NCBI RefSeq assembly: GCF_017310035.1
Contig: NZ_CP022296.1
Span: 4,278,001 to 4,342,000, forward strand
Direction of reading: 5' to 3'
From: Nocardioides sp. S5
Lineage (GTDB): Bacteria; Actinomycetota; Actinomycetes; Propionibacteriales; Nocardioidaceae
DNA length: 64,000 bases
The notes below the pieces were generated by a model that searched no databases, had not been told where the DNA came from, and worked only from the letters and a program-made list of their open reading frames with translations. The position numbers and the translations under genes were made by a program. Of this stretch, positions 33,692-43,368 are shown in pieces (position 1 is the first letter of the stretch; each line of letters begins with the position of its first letter).

Positions 33692-34948
33692 GGGACGCAG
33701 CACCCTCGACGACACCGAGCGGCTCCGCAGCGATGTCGCGGCGCCACTGGGCGCCCGGGAAGCTGATCGAGGAGATGCCTTCGTACGCCTTCGCGCGGGC
33801 GTCGGCGACGTCCGAGCCGGTCGCGCGCACCGCGAGCACCCGGCCGCCGGCGGTCACCAGCCCGGCGTCGGTGCGTGCCGTGCCGGCGTGGATCACGTCG
33901 ACGTCGGTCTCGACGGCCAGGGTCTCGGTGCCGACGATCACGTCGCCGGTGCTCGAGCCCTCGGGGTAGCCCGCGCTGGCCATGACGACCGACACCGCGG
34001 CGCCGTCGGCGAAGGTCGGCGCGGGCGCCGTCGACAGGTCGCCGTCGGCCGCAGCGCGCAGCAGCGTCCCGAACGGCGAGGTCAGCAGCGCGAGCACGGG
34101 CTGGATGTCGGGGTCGCCGAAGCGGCAGTTGAACTCGATGACCTTCGGACCCGAGCCGGTCAGCGCGAGCCCGACGTAGAGGCAACCCACGAAGGGGGCG
34201 CCGCGCTGCTGCATCTCGGCGAGCGTCGGCGCGACGACCTCGGCCATCACGGTGTCGACGATGCCCTCGGGCAGCCACGCCAGCGGGGCGTAGGACCCCA
34301 TGCCGCCCGTGTTGGGGCCCCGGCCGCCGTCGAAGATGCGCTTGAAGTCCTGCGCCGGAAGCAGCGGGCGGCCGACGGTGCCGTCGCAGACGACGAAGAG
34401 CGAGAACTCGGGACCGTCGAGGAACTCCTCGACCACGACTCGCTCGCAGCCGGCCGCGTGGGCGAGCGCCTCGGCGCGGTCGGCGGTGACCGCCACGCCC
34501 TTGCCCGCAGCGAGCGCGTCGTCCTTCACGACGTACGGCGCACCGAAGGCGTCCAGCGCCGCGGCGACCTCCTCGGCCGTGGTGCACGTGCGCGAGCCCG
34601 CGGTCGGCACGCCCGCGGTCGCCATGACCTCCTTGGAGAAGGTCTTCGACCCCTCCAGCAGGGCCGCGGCGCGGGACGGACCGAAGACGGCGATGCCGGC
34701 GCCGCGTACGTCGTCGGCGACGCCCGCGACCAGCGGGGCCTCCGGGCCGACGACCACCAGGTCAGCGCCGATCGACGTCGCGAGCGAGGCGACGGCGGCG
34801 CCGTCCATCAGGTCGACCGGGTGGAGCGTGGCGACCTCGCCGATGCCCGGGTTGCCGGGCGCCGCGTGCACCTCGGTCACCGCCGGGTCGTGCGACAGGG
34901 CCAGGGCCAGGGCGTGCTCGCGTCCGCCGGTGCCGACGACGAGGACCC

Positions 34949-34952
<4 letters not shown>
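33684..34952 (-). CDS. purD: Phosphoribosylamine--glycine ligase (GAR synthetase)
   Basis: PurD ligates glycine to phosphoribosylamine using ATP. The 422-residue ATP-grasp protein starts [16 protein letters not shown], and contains [13 protein letters not shown], ASGxGK-like [33 protein letters not shown] and [12 protein letters not shown] with the metal-binding Glu/Asn. The GTG at 34952 overlaps the purA stop by 4 nt (GTGA). The DUF402 gene starts within its 3' end. Everything expected of the enzyme is intact. Confidence 0.97.
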
Positions 34953-36232
<1,280 letters not shown>

Positions 36233-36267
36233 CTCAGCCCTCCTCTGTCTTCGGCAGAAATGAGAAC

Positions 36268-36292
36268 AGCCCCGGCACAAGGCATCGGGGCT
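36268..36292 (-). promoter_or_regulatory. Hairpin in the purA leader followed by a pyrimidine-rich run
   Basis: On the minus strand, AGCCCCG and CGGGGCT form a perfect 7-nt stem over an 11-nt loop, followed by GTTCTCATTTCT. It sits between the predicted purA start site (about 36297) and the ribosome binding site. It could be an attenuator or simply a stable leader stem. Confidence 0.4.
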
Positions 36293-36303
36293 CTTGCGGA
36301 GCC

Positions 36304-36309
36304 ACGCTA
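36304..36309 (-). promoter_or_regulatory. -10 hexamer of the purA operon
   Basis: TAGCGT on the minus strand predicts a start near 36297 and a leader of about 65 nt. It faces away from the divergent promoter at 36323. Confidence 0.5.
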
Positions 36310-36322
36310 TCGCACCGTGGAC

Positions 36323-36328
36323 TAGTGT
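36323..36328 (+). promoter_or_regulatory. -10 hexamer of the diacylglycerol kinase-like gene (leaderless type)
   Basis: TAGTGT ends 7 nt before the GTG at 36336; no Shine-Dalgarno sequence. Its upstream region overlaps that of the divergent purA promoter. Confidence 0.6.
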
Positions 36329-36335
36329 CCGCCTC

Positions 36336-37250
36336 GTGCGCTCACTCCTCGTCATCACCAACACCGATGCCGGGACCTCTGACGAGGAGCGCCTGGCCGT
36401 GGCCCTCGCCATCCTGCGCGAGGACGCCTCCGTCGAGGTCGCCAAGACCTCCAACCCGGGCGAGCTCGACGGCGTGCTGCACCGCGCGGGCGGCCGCACG
36501 ATCGTGGTCGCCGGCGGCGACGGCAGCATGCACGCGGTGGTGACGGCGCTGTACAAGCGCCACGAGCTGGAGGGCGCGACCCTGGCGCTGCTGCCGATGG
36601 GCACCGGCAACGACTTCGCCCGCGGCAACGACATCCCGCTCGACCTCGAGGACGCCGCCCGCCTGGTGCTGACCGGCGAGGCGCGTCCGGTCGACCTCCT
36701 GGTCGACGAGACCGGCAGCATCGTGGTCAACAACGTCCACGTCGGTGTGGGCGCCCAGGCAAGCCGCAAGGGCCACAAGTGGAAGACGCGCCTCGGCGCG
36801 GTCGGCGTGGGCAAGGTCAACCTGGGCAAGCTCGGCTACCCCATCGGGGCGCTGCTGTCGGCCTTCCACCCGCCGAGCTGGCGGTTGCGCATCGAGATCG
36901 ACGGCGAGGTCGTCAACGACGTCAACCGGCCGGTGCTGATGGTGGCCATCGGCAACGGCGGCAACGTCGGCGGCGGCACCGAGCTCAACCCCGAGGCCGA
37001 CACCGAGGACGGGTGTCTCGACGTGATGATCAGCCGGGCCGTCGAGCCGCTGGCCAAGCTCGGCTACGTCGCGCGCCTGCGCACGGGCGACCACGACGAG
37101 CGCGACGACGTCGTCATGCTGCGCGGCAGGTCGGTGAAGGTGAGCGGCGACGAGTTCTGGCTGTCCGCGGACGGGGAGATGTCCGGGCCCGAGCGCAGCC
37201 GCAGCTGGCGCCTCGAGCCGGCGGCGTACCGCCTCATCCTGCCTGCCTGA
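36336..37250 (+). CDS. Diacylglycerol kinase-family lipid kinase
   Basis: A 304-residue lipid kinase-like protein (DagK/YegS/sphingosine kinase family). The N-terminal catalytic domain contains [18 protein letters not shown] with the GGDG ATP-binding motif, and [19 protein letters not shown] with the GTGND signature. The C-terminal beta domain has FWLSADGEM, whose Asp-Gly-Glu is a conserved metal/substrate motif. GTG 36336 ([18 protein letters not shown]) gives the standard N-terminus. It probably phosphorylates diacylglycerol or a related lipid at the membrane; the substrate is not proven. Confidence 0.9.
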   Translation: MRSLLVITNTDAGTSDEERLAVALAILREDASVEVAKTSNPGELDGVLHRAGGRTIVVAGGDGSMHAVVTALYKRHELEGATLALLPMGTGNDFARGNDIPLDLEDAARLVLTGEARPVDLLVDETGSIVVNNVHVGVGAQASRKGHKWKTRLGAVGVGKVNLGKLGYPIGALLSAFHPPSWRLRIEIDGEVVNDVNRPVLMVAIGNGGNVGGGTELNPEADTEDGCLDVMISRAVEPLAKLGYVARLRTGDHDERDDVVMLRGRSVKVSGDEFWLSADGEMSGPERSRSWRLEPAAYRLILPA

Positions 37251-37265
37251 GGCTGCCGGCGCGGC

Positions 37266-38255
37266 TCAGAGCCAGCCGCGGCGCACGGCCTCCACGCCTG
37301 CCTGGAAGCGCGTGTCGACGCCGAGCTCGGTCATCAGGGCCGAGATCCGACGGCGCACCGTGCGCAGGCCGATCCCGAGCTTGCGGGCGATCACCTCGTC
37401 GGTGACGCCCGCCATCAGCTGCTCGAGGAGGAACTGGCGCTCGTCGGGGCTGCCCTGGCCCGACTCCAGCTCGGGGACGGGTGCGGCGCGCGACCACAGC
37501 AGCTCGAACCAGAGCGTGAGCGCCGAGACCACCGAGCGCTGCCGCACGTGCACACGCGGCTCGTCGGCGAAGCCCAACGGCTCGGGGAGCACCGCGTGCG
37601 CATCACCGAGGATGAACATCCTGGTCGGCACCTCCGACATCACCCGCACCTGCTCGCCGAGCTGGGCGCGCGTGCGCAGCGCGTCCGGCGCCTCGGTGAG
37701 GGCCCGGACGGGGTAGATCGCCCGCGAGCGGCGTCCCGTCGCCATCGCCTCGGCGAGCACGCTGCTCACCCGCGACTCGCGCGGCATCGCCCAGGCGTCG
37801 GGCCGCAGCCACAGCATGTCGCCGCGGCTGGTGCGGAGCATCAGGTGCAACAGGTCGAGCGGGTTGCCGCCCGAGCTCAGCTCCCCGTCGAGGGGGCGGA
37901 TCTCGGTGAGGTCGCCCTCGTCGGGCCGGGTGGCGGCGGCGACCAGGTGCGGCACCGCGCGCGCCAGCTCGCCCAGCCGGGCAGCGGAGGTCGCGGCCTG
38001 CTGCGACTCCTTGCGCACCAGGTCGGACAGGACCTCGGCGAGAGGGGGTACGACGAGCCGCTCGCCGTCGAGGGCCACGAGCCCGCGCTCCTGCAGCGGA
38101 GCGAGCGCACGCAGCAGGCCCTCGGGCCGCTCCTGCACCAGCCGGGCGACGCCGACGAGCGTGTGGCCCGAGGCCGGGACGAGGCGGAAGTAGAGCTGCT
38201 CGGCGTCTCGGGAGAGCCCGAGCGCCGCGAGCACGGAAGAGGGGTCGCCGGCCAT
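37266..38255 (-). CDS. TrmB/LuxR-type helix-turn-helix transcriptional regulator
   Basis: A 329-residue regulator. Residues 1-90 resemble a TrmB-like winged helix (LSRDAEQLYFRLVPASGHTLVGVARLV then LRALAPLQERGLVAL). Residues about 110-255 form a phospholipase-D-like effector segment (RGDMLWLRPDAW). The last 65 residues are a LuxR-type DNA-binding helix-turn-helix (DEVIARKLGIGLRTVRRRISALMTELGV). This arrangement is common in actinobacterial orphan regulators. It is divergent from lysS. TAAACT ends 6 nt before the ATG, and inverted repeats overlap that box, which suggests autoregulation. The inducer is unknown. Confidence 0.88.
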   Translation of the reverse strand: MAGDPSSVLAALGLSRDAEQLYFRLVPASGHTLVGVARLVQERPEGLLRALAPLQERGLVALDGERLVVPPLAEVLSDLVRKESQQAATSAARLGELARAVPHLVAAATRPDEGDLTEIRPLDGELSSGGNPLDLLHLMLRTSRGDMLWLRPDAWAMPRESRVSSVLAEAMATGRRSRAIYPVRALTEAPDALRTRAQLGEQVRVMSEVPTRMFILGDAHAVLPEPLGFADEPRVHVRQRSVVSALTLWFELLWSRAAPVPELESGQGSPDERQFLLEQLMAGVTDEVIARKLGIGLRTVRRRISALMTELGVDTRFQAGVEAVRRGWL

Positions 38256-38257
38256 GC

Positions 38258-38281
38258 TGGCAGTTTAGTGCCAGCGGCACT
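38258..38281. promoter_or_regulatory. Overlapping inverted repeats across the regulator -10 region
   Basis: TGGCA-N6-TGCCA (38258-38273) spans the TAAACT box at 38262-38267. The second palindrome AGTGCC-AGC-GGCACT (38267-38281) overlaps it. Both lie directly upstream of the regulator start codon and are candidates for autoregulatory binding. Confidence 0.45.
38262..38267 (-). promoter_or_regulatory. -10 hexamer of the TrmB/LuxR-type regulator gene (leaderless type)
   Basis: TAAACT on the minus strand ends 6 nt before the ATG at 38255. Confidence 0.6.
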
Positions 38282-38422
38282 CGCGACCCACGTGGCAGCG
38301 ACCGGCCACTCCATAATGAGACGACCAGTCGCGTGCGGGGGTGTGCGACCAGGTCTGCTCCTCGGGAGCACAGCGCCGGAGTCGCCTCGGGGGAGGGCTC
38401 CGGCGCTTCCCATGTCCACCGA

Positions 38423-38428
38423 TAGCCT
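38423..38428 (+). promoter_or_regulatory. -10 hexamer of lysS (leaderless type)
   Basis: TAGCCT ends 7 nt before the lysS ATG at 38436, with no ribosome binding site. Confidence 0.6.
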
Positions 38429-38435
38429 TGGCGCC

Positions 38436-40163
38436 ATGGCACGAGGTGGACGACAGGGACAGGGTGAGCCGGTCGACTGGGTGACGCGCGCGGCGGACGA
38501 CGCCGTACGCCACGCCGGCGAGGGCAACCCGGTGACGGTCGCCTCGGGCGCCTCGCCGAGCGGTCCGATCCACCTGGGCAACCTGCGGGAGTTCATCACC
38601 CCCCACTTCGTGGCCGAGGAGCTGCGCCGACGCGGCGTGCCGGTGCGCCACCTCCACTCGTGGGACGACTTCGACCGCTTCCGCAAGGTCCCCGCCGGGG
38701 TGCCGGCGGAGTGGGCCGACCACATCGGGCGCCCCCTCACCGCGGTGCCCGACCCGTGGGAGTGCCACCCGAGCTGGGCCGAGCACTTCAAGGCTCCCCT
38801 GCAGGACGCGTTGCGCGAGCTCGGCGTGGAGATGGAGGAGATCTCCCAGACCGAGATGTACACCTCCGGTGCCTACCGCCAGCAGGTCCTCGAGGCCGTG
38901 GCGCGCCGCGACGAGATCGAGGCGGTGCTCGCCAAGCACCGCACCAAGAAGGTGAGCGCCGGCGAGGACGCCTCCGCGCAGGAGGCCGCCGACCTCGCGG
39001 ACTCGGTCGCCAACGAGGACGACGAGGAGGGCGACCCGGCCGCGGCCTCCTCGGCCGACGCGATCGCCCGCTTCCCCTATCGGCCCTACTGCCGCGAGTG
39101 CGGGCGCGACACCGTCACCACGACGGCGTACGACGAGGCCACCACGACCCTGTCCTACACCTGCTCGTCCTGCGGCCACGACGGCACCACCGACCTGTCG
39201 AGCGACAACGACGGCAAGCTCGTGTGGAAGGTCGACTGGCCGATGCGCTGGGCCTACGAGAAGGTCAACTTCGAGCCGGCCGGTCGCGACCACATGACGC
39301 CCGGGTCGTCCTACACCGTCGGCACCGAGATCGCGCCCTCGATCTTCGACTGGCGCGCGCCCGCCCGCGTGATCTACGCCTTCGTCGGGTTCGCCGGCGT
39401 GCAGAAGATGTCGTCGTCGGCCGGCGGCGTCCCGACCGCGACGGACGCACTGCGCATCCTCGAGGCGCCGATGCTGCGCTGGCTCTACGTCCGCCGCGCC
39501 CCGACCCAGGCCTTCGACATCGACTTCGGCCCGGCCGTCGTGCGCCTCTACGACGAGTGGGACGCGCTCGGCCGCAAGGCCGCCGACCCCGCGAAGGCCG
39601 ACGTGGCCACCCTCGCCTGGCACCGCGCCTCCGAGACGGCGTCCGCCGGCCGACTGCCCTCCCCGGCCGTCCCGGTGCCGTTCCGCACGCTGTCCTCGGT
39701 CGCCGACGTGACCGCGGGCTCGGCCGAGCTCATCTCGCGGATCATCGAGTCGTCCGGCTTCCCGCACGAGTCGGTCGCCGACCTCGAGCCGCGACTGTCC
39801 AAGGCCATGCAGTGGACGGCCGAGCACGTGCCCGCCGACGAGCGCACCACAGTGCGCGAGACCCCCGCCGCCGAGCGCCTGGCCACGTTGTCCGAGGACG
39901 AGGAGCTGTGGCTACGGATCTTCCTCGACCGCCTCCCCGAGGACGGCGACCTCGACGCGGTCACCTCCGTCGTCTACGGCGTGCCGAAGGTCGCCCGCGG
40001 CCTCGGCTTCGACGACGCGCCGACGGATGAGGTGAAGGCGGACCAGAAGGACTTCTTCCGGCTGCTCTACAACCTGCTCGTCGACGCCGACCGGGGTCCG
40101 CGCCTGCCGACGCTGGTGCTGGCGCTCGGGCCGGCGAAGGTACGCCGGCTGCTCGGCGCCTGA
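38436..40163 (+). CDS. lysS: Lysine--tRNA ligase, class I
   Basis: A class I (archaeal-type) lysyl-tRNA synthetase of 575 residues. The HIGH-type motif is PSGPIHLGN (residues 41-49) and the KMSKS-type loop is VQKMSSSAGG. A zinc-binding insertion carries YCRECGRD and YTCSSCGHD. A Glu/Asp/Ala-rich insertion (SVANEDDEEGDPAAASS) is typical of actinobacterial forms. ATG 38436 starts right at the conserved coding region, 7 nt after TAGCCT. Many actinobacteria also carry a class II LysS; whether this genome does cannot be seen here. Confidence 0.95.
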   Translation: MARGGRQGQGEPVDWVTRAADDAVRHAGEGNPVTVASGASPSGPIHLGNLREFITPHFVAEELRRRGVPVRHLHSWDDFDRFRKVPAGVPAEWADHIGRPLTAVPDPWECHPSWAEHFKAPLQDALRELGVEMEEISQTEMYTSGAYRQQVLEAVARRDEIEAVLAKHRTKKVSAGEDASAQEAADLADSVANEDDEEGDPAAASSADAIARFPYRPYCRECGRDTVTTTAYDEATTTLSYTCSSCGHDGTTDLSSDNDGKLVWKVDWPMRWAYEKVNFEPAGRDHMTPGSSYTVGTEIAPSIFDWRAPARVIYAFVGFAGVQKMSSSAGGVPTATDALRILEAPMLRWLYVRRAPTQAFDIDFGPAVVRLYDEWDALGRKAADPAKADVATLAWHRASETASAGRLPSPAVPVPFRTLSSVADVTAGSAELISRIIESSGFPHESVADLEPRLSKAMQWTAEHVPADERTTVRETPAAERLATLSEDEELWLRIFLDRLPEDGDLDAVTSVVYGVPKVARGLGFDDAPTDEVKADQKDFFRLLYNLLVDADRGPRLPTLVLALGPAKVRRLLGA

Positions 40164-40204
40164 GCCCGCTCGAGGGCGCTCGAGGCGACCTCCGGACACA
40201 GGGT

Positions 40205-40260
40205 GACTCGAGCGGCCCACGGTCCGCTCAACCCCCGGCATGCCGTACGTCAGGCGTCCA
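40205..40260. repeat. Left arm of a 56-nt imperfect inverted repeat flanking the AbiEi/DUF559-like gene
   Basis: This 56-nt segment matches the reverse complement of 41480-41535 at 46 of 56 positions without gaps, by hand alignment. It includes an 11-nt identical outer end (GACTCGAGCGG) and a 13-nt identical core (CATGCCGTACGTC). It lies in the 230-nt gap after lysS. Confidence 0.65.
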
Positions 40261-40393
40261 TCTCGGCCTCCCAGCCGGCTCGGAGGACTGACGCGGACCA
40301 GTGAGCGTCCACACCCCAGGCCGAAGACGGGTTGTCCACAGGACGTGCCTTGCGTCCTGGTGGATCGCACCGCGCGTGACCAACCTCGACGCC

Positions 40394-41447
40394 ATGAGAC
40401 CTGCACTCGTCGCCGCGGCTGACAAAACAACACGGCATCTTCTCGCGCAGCCAGGCCCTGCGTGCCGGATACACCGAGCGGGAGATCAAGGCGCTCACGC
40501 GTCCCGACGGAGAGTGGGCCGTGGTGCGCATGGGCGCCTACTGCCAGCGCGACCGACTGGAGCCCTTGGACGCGCGAGCCCGGTGGCTGCTCAAGGACCG
40601 CGCCGCCGTGCTCTCCAGCCGGCGACCGGCCACGTTGAGCCACGACTCCGCAGCCAGGCTCTTGCAGATCGACACACTCGATCCGCCATCGGCGGCGAGC
40701 CACCTCACCCTCTACGGACCGCGCGGCACGCGCACCAACAGCGGGGTGACCCGGCACCGCGACCTCCAACCGCTATGCATCGAGCGCGTCGACGACCTCA
40801 TCTCCACGTCGTACGCACGGACAGCCATCGACATCGCGCGCTGGCACGGCTATCGACACGGCCTGGTCGCGATCGACTCTGCGCGGTGGCTCGGCGTACC
40901 GAAGGCAGACTTCGCGGCCGAGCTCGACCGGATGAGGCACCACCCGTACATCGCCCGAGCGCATGCTGCACTCGCTGACTCCGACAACGGAGCCGAGTCC
41001 GTGCTGGAGACCCTCGGTCGCGAGCTCGTGGCCTCGCTCGGGATCGGGGAGGTGCAGACCCAGTTCGCGATACGTCTCACTGGGGATCGCGTGGTCTGGT
41101 GCGACATACGCGTCGGGTGTCACCTCTTCGAGTGCGAGGGCATGGCCAAGCTGATCCCCTTCGACCGGGGCGGTGTGGCGTCACAGACGCCCGAGGCAGT
41201 GGTCTGGAAGCAACAGGCCCGCCGTACCGAGATCTGCTCCGAGGGGTTCGGGATGTCCCGCATCGTCTGGGCGGACTGCTTCGGCTCAGGTCGGGACAGA
41301 GCTCGCGACCGGTTGCACAAGGAGTACGCCGTCACCGAGGCCAGGTTCGGGCGGACGCCTGCGGCTCACCTCCTCGAGTTCGCGGAGGCGCACCCGCGGA
41401 GAAGCACGTCGCGACTCTGGACGCCCGACGTCCGCAGAGGGGCTTGA
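40394..41447 (+). pseudogene. Frameshifted AbiEi-like winged-helix / DUF559-like nuclease-fold protein
   Basis: An open frame from GTG 40521 to TGA 41447 encodes 308 residues, but its conserved N-terminus continues upstream without a start (HGIFSRSQALRAGYTEREIKAL). Moving one frame at the AAAA run 40424-40427 joins it to ATG 40394 (MRPALVAAAD), giving a complete product of about 350 residues. The N-terminal part resembles the AbiEi antitoxin winged helix (SRSQALRAGYTEREI...GEWAVVRMGAY). The C-terminal part resembles the DUF559/Vsr endonuclease fold, with CDIRVGCHLFECEGMAK carrying a D...E-x-x-x-K-like pattern. GC is lower than in the neighbours, and 56-nt inverted repeats flank the gene. It may be a true pseudogene, a sequencing error or a slippage-controlled gene. 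Confidence 0.7.
41418..41437 (+). repeat. Short copy of the flanking-repeat core at the 3' end of the AbiEi/DUF559-like gene
   Basis: TGGACGC-NN-GACGT-N-CG occurs here and again at 41480-41496 in the right flanking arm, in the same orientation. This copy encodes the last residues of the reading frame (LWTPDVRRGA). Confidence 0.4.
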
Positions 41448-41479
41448 CCGGGGCGTCGCCGAGAACTGGCACACCTTCG

Positions 41480-41535
41480 TGGACGCTAGACGTACGGCAT
41501 GGCGGACGTCGAGCGGTCCTGGGTCCGCTCGAGTC
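41480..41535. repeat. Right arm of a 56-nt imperfect inverted repeat flanking the AbiEi/DUF559-like gene
   Basis: This is the reverse-complement partner of 40205-40260 (46 of 56 positions). It lies 32 nt after the stop codon and 37 nt before the end of the convergent thioesterase gene. Together the arms bound a 1.33-kb unit holding a single gene. Confidence 0.65.
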
Positions 41536-41572
41536 GGATCCGGACCGGACCCGCTGACGACGGGCGGGCCGG

Positions 41573-42037
41573 TCAGCTGCGGAAGCTGACCGGCTCGCCG
41601 AGGTAGCGCTCGAGGTCGACGCGGACGGCGTCGCTGATCGGCCACGCCGACTGCGCGGCGTGGTCCCAGAGGACGTTCACGCACTCCCAGACCGCCGCCG
41701 GCGCACCGCCGGCCTCGACCCGCAGCTCGGCCGCGACCGTGAAGGACGACCGCCCGACCCGCGTCACCCAGAGAGAGGCCAGGAACGGCTGGTAGGGCAC
41801 GAAGCGCATCTCGCCGTGGTACTCGATGGCCTGCGAGGCGACCAGCTCGGAGACGCCGTCACCCACCGCGTGCAGCAGCCCGGTCGCGCCCTCGGGCAGG
41901 CCCGGCAGGTGCGCGAAGCGCAGGAACTCGTAGCGCGCCTCGTCGAGCACGCGCACGGCCTCGACGTTGTCGACGTGCCCGGCGAGGTTGATGTCGCGGT
42001 AGCGCGCCTGGATCTCGGTCGTGAAGGTCTCACCCAT
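41573..42037 (-). CDS. Acyl-CoA thioesterase (4-hydroxybenzoyl-CoA thioesterase-like hotdog)
   Basis: A 154-residue hotdog-fold protein of the YbgC/4HBT group. The N-terminal signature is IQARYRDINLAGHVDNVEAVRVLDEARYEFL, where the Asp-x-N/D-x-x-GHVDN motif provides the catalytic Asp. The central helix is followed by HGEMRFVPYQPFLASLWVTRVGRSSF. It should hydrolyse acyl-CoA thioesters; the acyl group is unknown. The gene is divergent from the DUF3151 gene, with 37 nt between starts. No clear TANNNT box precedes its ATG. Confidence 0.88.
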   Translation of the reverse strand: MGETFTTEIQARYRDINLAGHVDNVEAVRVLDEARYEFLRFAHLPGLPEGATGLLHAVGDGVSELVASQAIEYHGEMRFVPYQPFLASLWVTRVGRSSFTVAAELRVEAGGAPAAVWECVNVLWDHAAQSAWPISDAVRVDLERYLGEPVSFRS

Positions 42038-42062
42038 GGCAGCAGTGTGTCGGACACCCGCC

Positions 42063-42068
42063 TAGGGT
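42063..42068 (+). promoter_or_regulatory. -10 hexamer of the DUF3151 gene (leaderless type)
   Basis: TAGGGT ends 6 nt before the ATG at 42075. Confidence 0.6.
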
Positions 42069-42074
42069 TGGCCC

Positions 42075-42497
42075 ATGACCTCCGGACCCTTCGGCGGCGA
42101 CCTGATGGCCGGTCCCCCGCCCACCCACCTTCCCGCCGACCCTGCCGACGCCGAGCTGGCCGGCGGCGGGGCCCCCGCAGCGGTCGTACGCCGTCACCCC
42201 GAGTCGCCCGCCGCCTGGGCCGCGATGGCCGCCGAGGCCCAGCAGGCCGGCGCCGACGACGTGACCGTCTACGCCTACGCCCGCGTCGGCTACCACCGCT
42301 CGCTCGACCAGCTGCGACGCAACGGCTGGAAGGGCCACGGTCCCGTGCCGTGGGAGCACGAGCCCAACCGCGGCTTCCTGCGCTCGCTCGCCCTCCTCGC
42401 GATCGCCGCCCGCGGCATCGGCGAGACGCCCGAGTGGGAGCGCTGCTCGACCTTCCTGCGCGACTCCAGCCCGGCGGCGGCGGACGAGCTGCTCTGA
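42075..42497 (+). CDS. DUF3151 family protein
   Basis: A 140-residue protein of the actinobacterial DUF3151 family. It carries PPTHLPADPADAELA, the helical TPR-like region RRHPESPAAWAAMAAEAQ and the diagnostic AYARVGYHRSLDQLRRNGWKGHGPVPWEHEPNRGFLRSL block in shortened form. No catalytic motif is visible and the function is unknown; the family is widely conserved near fba in actinobacteria, and here fba is 5 kb away. The start is supported by a leaderless-type -10 box. Confidence 0.88.
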   Translation: MTSGPFGGDLMAGPPPTHLPADPADAELAGGGAPAAVVRRHPESPAAWAAMAAEAQQAGADDVTVYAYARVGYHRSLDQLRRNGWKGHGPVPWEHEPNRGFLRSLALLAIAARGIGETPEWERCSTFLRDSSPAAADELL

Positions 42498-42513
42498 CCG
42501 AGCACGGGTCCAG

Positions 42514-43284
42514 GTGACGCCCGTGCAGCGGCTGAGGGCCTACCTCCTGACCGTCGCTGGACCCGTGCGGTCCCCGCACCACAACGTGCAGCTCGCGGCA
42601 CTGCTCGCCCTGAACGCCGGGGTGCTCAACTCGGTCGGCTTCGTAGCGGTGTCGGTCTACACCTCGCACATGACCGGCCTGACCGCGTCCGTCGCGGATC
42701 ACCTGGTGCTGGGCGGCGCAGCGATCGTCCTCACCGGCCTGCTGGGCATCGCCACGTTCCTGGCGGGTGCGGCAGCGTGTGCGGTCCTGTTCAACTGGGG
42801 CCGACGGCGGTCGCTGCGCGGGAGGTACGCCAACGTCCTGGTGCTCGAGGCGCTGCTGATCCTGCTGTTCGGCCTGCTGGCAGAAGCCCTGTCCTGGCGC
42901 CACCGCGACCTGCTCTTCGTGGGGGTCCTCTGCTTCACCATGGGCATGCAGAACGCCATCATCACCAAGATCTCGAGCGCCCAGATCCGCACCACCCACG
43001 TCACCGGCATGGTCACCGACATCGGGATCGAGATCGGCAAGCTGGTCTACGTCTCGCGCACTCCGGGCCTGCCACCCGTCGTGCCCGATCGGCACAAGCT
43101 CGCGATGCTCACCCTCCTGGTCGCGCTGTTCTTCGGCGGTGGGGTGATCGGCGCCCTCGGCTACGTGGAGTTCGGCTTCGCGACCCTCGTCCCACTGGCG
43201 CTGGTCCTGCTGGCCGTAGCCGCAGCGCCGCTGGCGGCCGACGTACGACACCGCTTCCGCGCAGGCGCGCGCCAGGCGGGTTGA
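42514..43284 (+). CDS. YoaK-family (DUF1275) integral membrane protein
   Basis: A 256-residue membrane protein with six predicted helices. It has the DUF1275 features LALNAGVLNSVGFVAVSVYTSHMTG near the N-terminus and CFTMGMQNAIITKISSAQIRTTHVTGMVTDIG in the middle, plus a basic loop between helices. The function is unknown; the family is often under stress or sigma-factor control. The GTG start at 42514 is uncertain: a second GTG at 42523 lies 8 nt after CCAGG and is a good alternative. It lies 17 nt after the DUF3151 gene on the same strand. Confidence 0.88.
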   Translation: MTPVQRLRAYLLTVAGPVRSPHHNVQLAALLALNAGVLNSVGFVAVSVYTSHMTGLTASVADHLVLGGAAIVLTGLLGIATFLAGAAACAVLFNWGRRRSLRGRYANVLVLEALLILLFGLLAEALSWRHRDLLFVGVLCFTMGMQNAIITKISSAQIRTTHVTGMVTDIGIEIGKLVYVSRTPGLPPVVPDRHKLAMLTLLVALFFGGGVIGALGYVEFGFATLVPLALVLLAVAAAPLAADVRHRFRAGARQAG

Positions 43285-43333
43285 CCACTCGTCGCGTCAG
43301 ATCGACCGCTGGTCGAGCCACCCCCACGGAGGG

Positions 43334-43347
43334 GTGACGCCCGTCAC
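43334..43347. promoter_or_regulatory. Putative CRP/GlxR-type operator GTGAC-GCCC-GTCAC upstream of the DUF3311-mctP operon
   Basis: A 14-nt inverted repeat of the GTGA-N6-TCAC type, centred about 28 nt upstream of the predicted start site and overlapping the -35 region. Confidence 0.55.
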
Positions 43348-43355
43348 CACGCCGG

Positions 43356-43361
43356 TAAGGT
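43356..43361 (+). promoter_or_regulatory. -10 hexamer of the DUF3311-mctP operon (leaderless type)
   Basis: TAAGGT ends 7 nt before the GTG at 43369. Confidence 0.6.
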
Positions 43362-43368
43362 CTCGCGG

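Noticed and set aside
40301..40978. 225-residue plus-strand frame containing ATG 40394
   Set aside because: Only its first codons after ATG 40394 belong to the disrupted gene; downstream of the A-run it is out of frame and non-coding in character.
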